From assembly GCA_031396505.1 (NCBI GenBank), contig JANNKX010000108.1, positions 1-61,508 on the forward strand: a stretch of 61,508 bases of DNA, written 5' to 3'. The notes below the pieces were generated by a model. That model did no database searches and was not told the origin of the DNA. It saw only the letters and a program-made list of their open reading frames with translations. Positions 61,347 to 61,508 of this stretch are shown one piece after another (within the stretch, counting starts at the first letter, position 1; each line of letters begins with the position of its first letter). A program made the position numbers and the translations under genes. The DNA comes from JAAFHS01 sp031396505 (GTDB taxonomy: Bacteria > Pseudomonadota > Alphaproteobacteria > Rhodobacterales > Rhodobacteraceae).

Positions 61347-61508
61347 TCAGTTTACACTTCTCGTCGCCCACGCCCGGCGAATGTAATCCGCCGTCATCAG
61401 ATCAAGATGCGCGCCGCCGCCGTTTTTGGCGATTGTAATTTCGTCATCCGAACGCCGCACGAACAGGGCCGGATCATCATAGAAATCGGCAATCACGTCG
61501 GCTTCGGT
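61347..61508 (-). CDS. 3' end of ornithine-cyclodeaminase-family gene (partial)
   Basis: Only the last 53 residues are in the window; the frame runs off the right edge. The segment DFYDDPALFVRRSDDEITIA and KNGGGAHLDLMTADYIRRAW resembles the C-terminus of ornithine cyclodeaminase/mu-crystallin-like proteins (conserved glycine-rich K-N-G-G-G-A-H-L-D turn). It faces the mbfA operon convergently, with about 90 bases without a recognisable feature between the terminator and its stop. Confidence 0.55.
   Translation of the reverse strand, partial: TEADVIADFYDDPALFVRRSDDEITIAKNGGGAHLDLMTADYIRRAWATRSVN

Overview
The window looks like a chromosomal stretch of a GC-rich alphaproteobacterium of the Rhodobacterales/Roseobacter type. 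Pointers are a flagellar gene set ordered like the fla2-type clusters of that order, several CtrA-like boxes (TTAA-N7-TTAA type) in front of flagellar operons, an MbfA-type ferritin/VIT iron exporter with an Irr-box-like site, and TctABC and Lrp-hppD arrangements common in this group. No rRNA, tRNA, CRISPR array, insertion sequence or phage gene was seen. This taxonomic call is inference from gene content.

Layout. (1) 1-4875: osmoregulated periplasmic glucan genes opgC (cut by the window edge), opgG, opgH and a secreted LpqC-like esterase, translationally coupled. (2) 4861-12976: a catabolic island with a Tm-1-like protein, aldehyde dehydrogenase, TctA, TctB and TctC on the minus strand, facing an IclR regulator and a class III aminotransferase; a perfect palindrome lies between tctC and iclR. 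(3) 12969-18774: flgI, flgL, flgK, flgE, motB (minus). (4) 18893-31468: a 12.6 kb accessory block inside the flagellar cluster. Its first half is a complete type I secretion system (HlyD, ABC, TolC-like lipoprotein) with its likely substrate, a 1059-residue Ig-repeat adhesin. Its second half is a GntR regulator, a class I glutamine amidotransferase-like protein, a cytochrome P450, a glutamine-synthetase-like ligase and a [2Fe-2S] ferredoxin. (5) 31520-50285: the rest of the flagellar set. fliP-fliN-fliH-fliF (minus) diverge from fliL, a TM/coiled-coil gene, motE, motA, a 688-residue periplasmic protein, a muramidase, flhA, fliR, flhB and a small coiled-coil gene; then come a second fliL, flgH, flgA, flgG, flgF, fliQ, fliE, flgC and flgB (minus), with fliI divergent. 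(6) 50282-61508: Lrp regulator and hppD, a small secreted protein, a two-component system, a cytochrome b/molybdopterin oxidoreductase pair, accD-folC, a TetR regulator with a 55-residue secreted protein, mbfA, a nitroreductase, and the 3' end of a probable ornithine-cyclodeaminase-family gene.

How the parts fit. The flagellar genes encode the basal body rod, P and L rings, hook, hook-filament junction, export gate and ATPase, MS ring, a C-ring fragment (FliN) and the stator with MotE. fliG, fliM, fliO, flgD, fliK and flagellin genes are not in this window. The most novel-looking unit is the P450 / GS-like / ferredoxin / amidotransferase-like module: by analogy with aniline and isopropylamine catabolism it could gamma-glutamylate an amine, oxidise it and hydrolyse the conjugate. 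A second notable spot is 59414-59570, where three TetR-type palindromes and an Irr-box-like element lie between a tiny secreted protein and mbfA.
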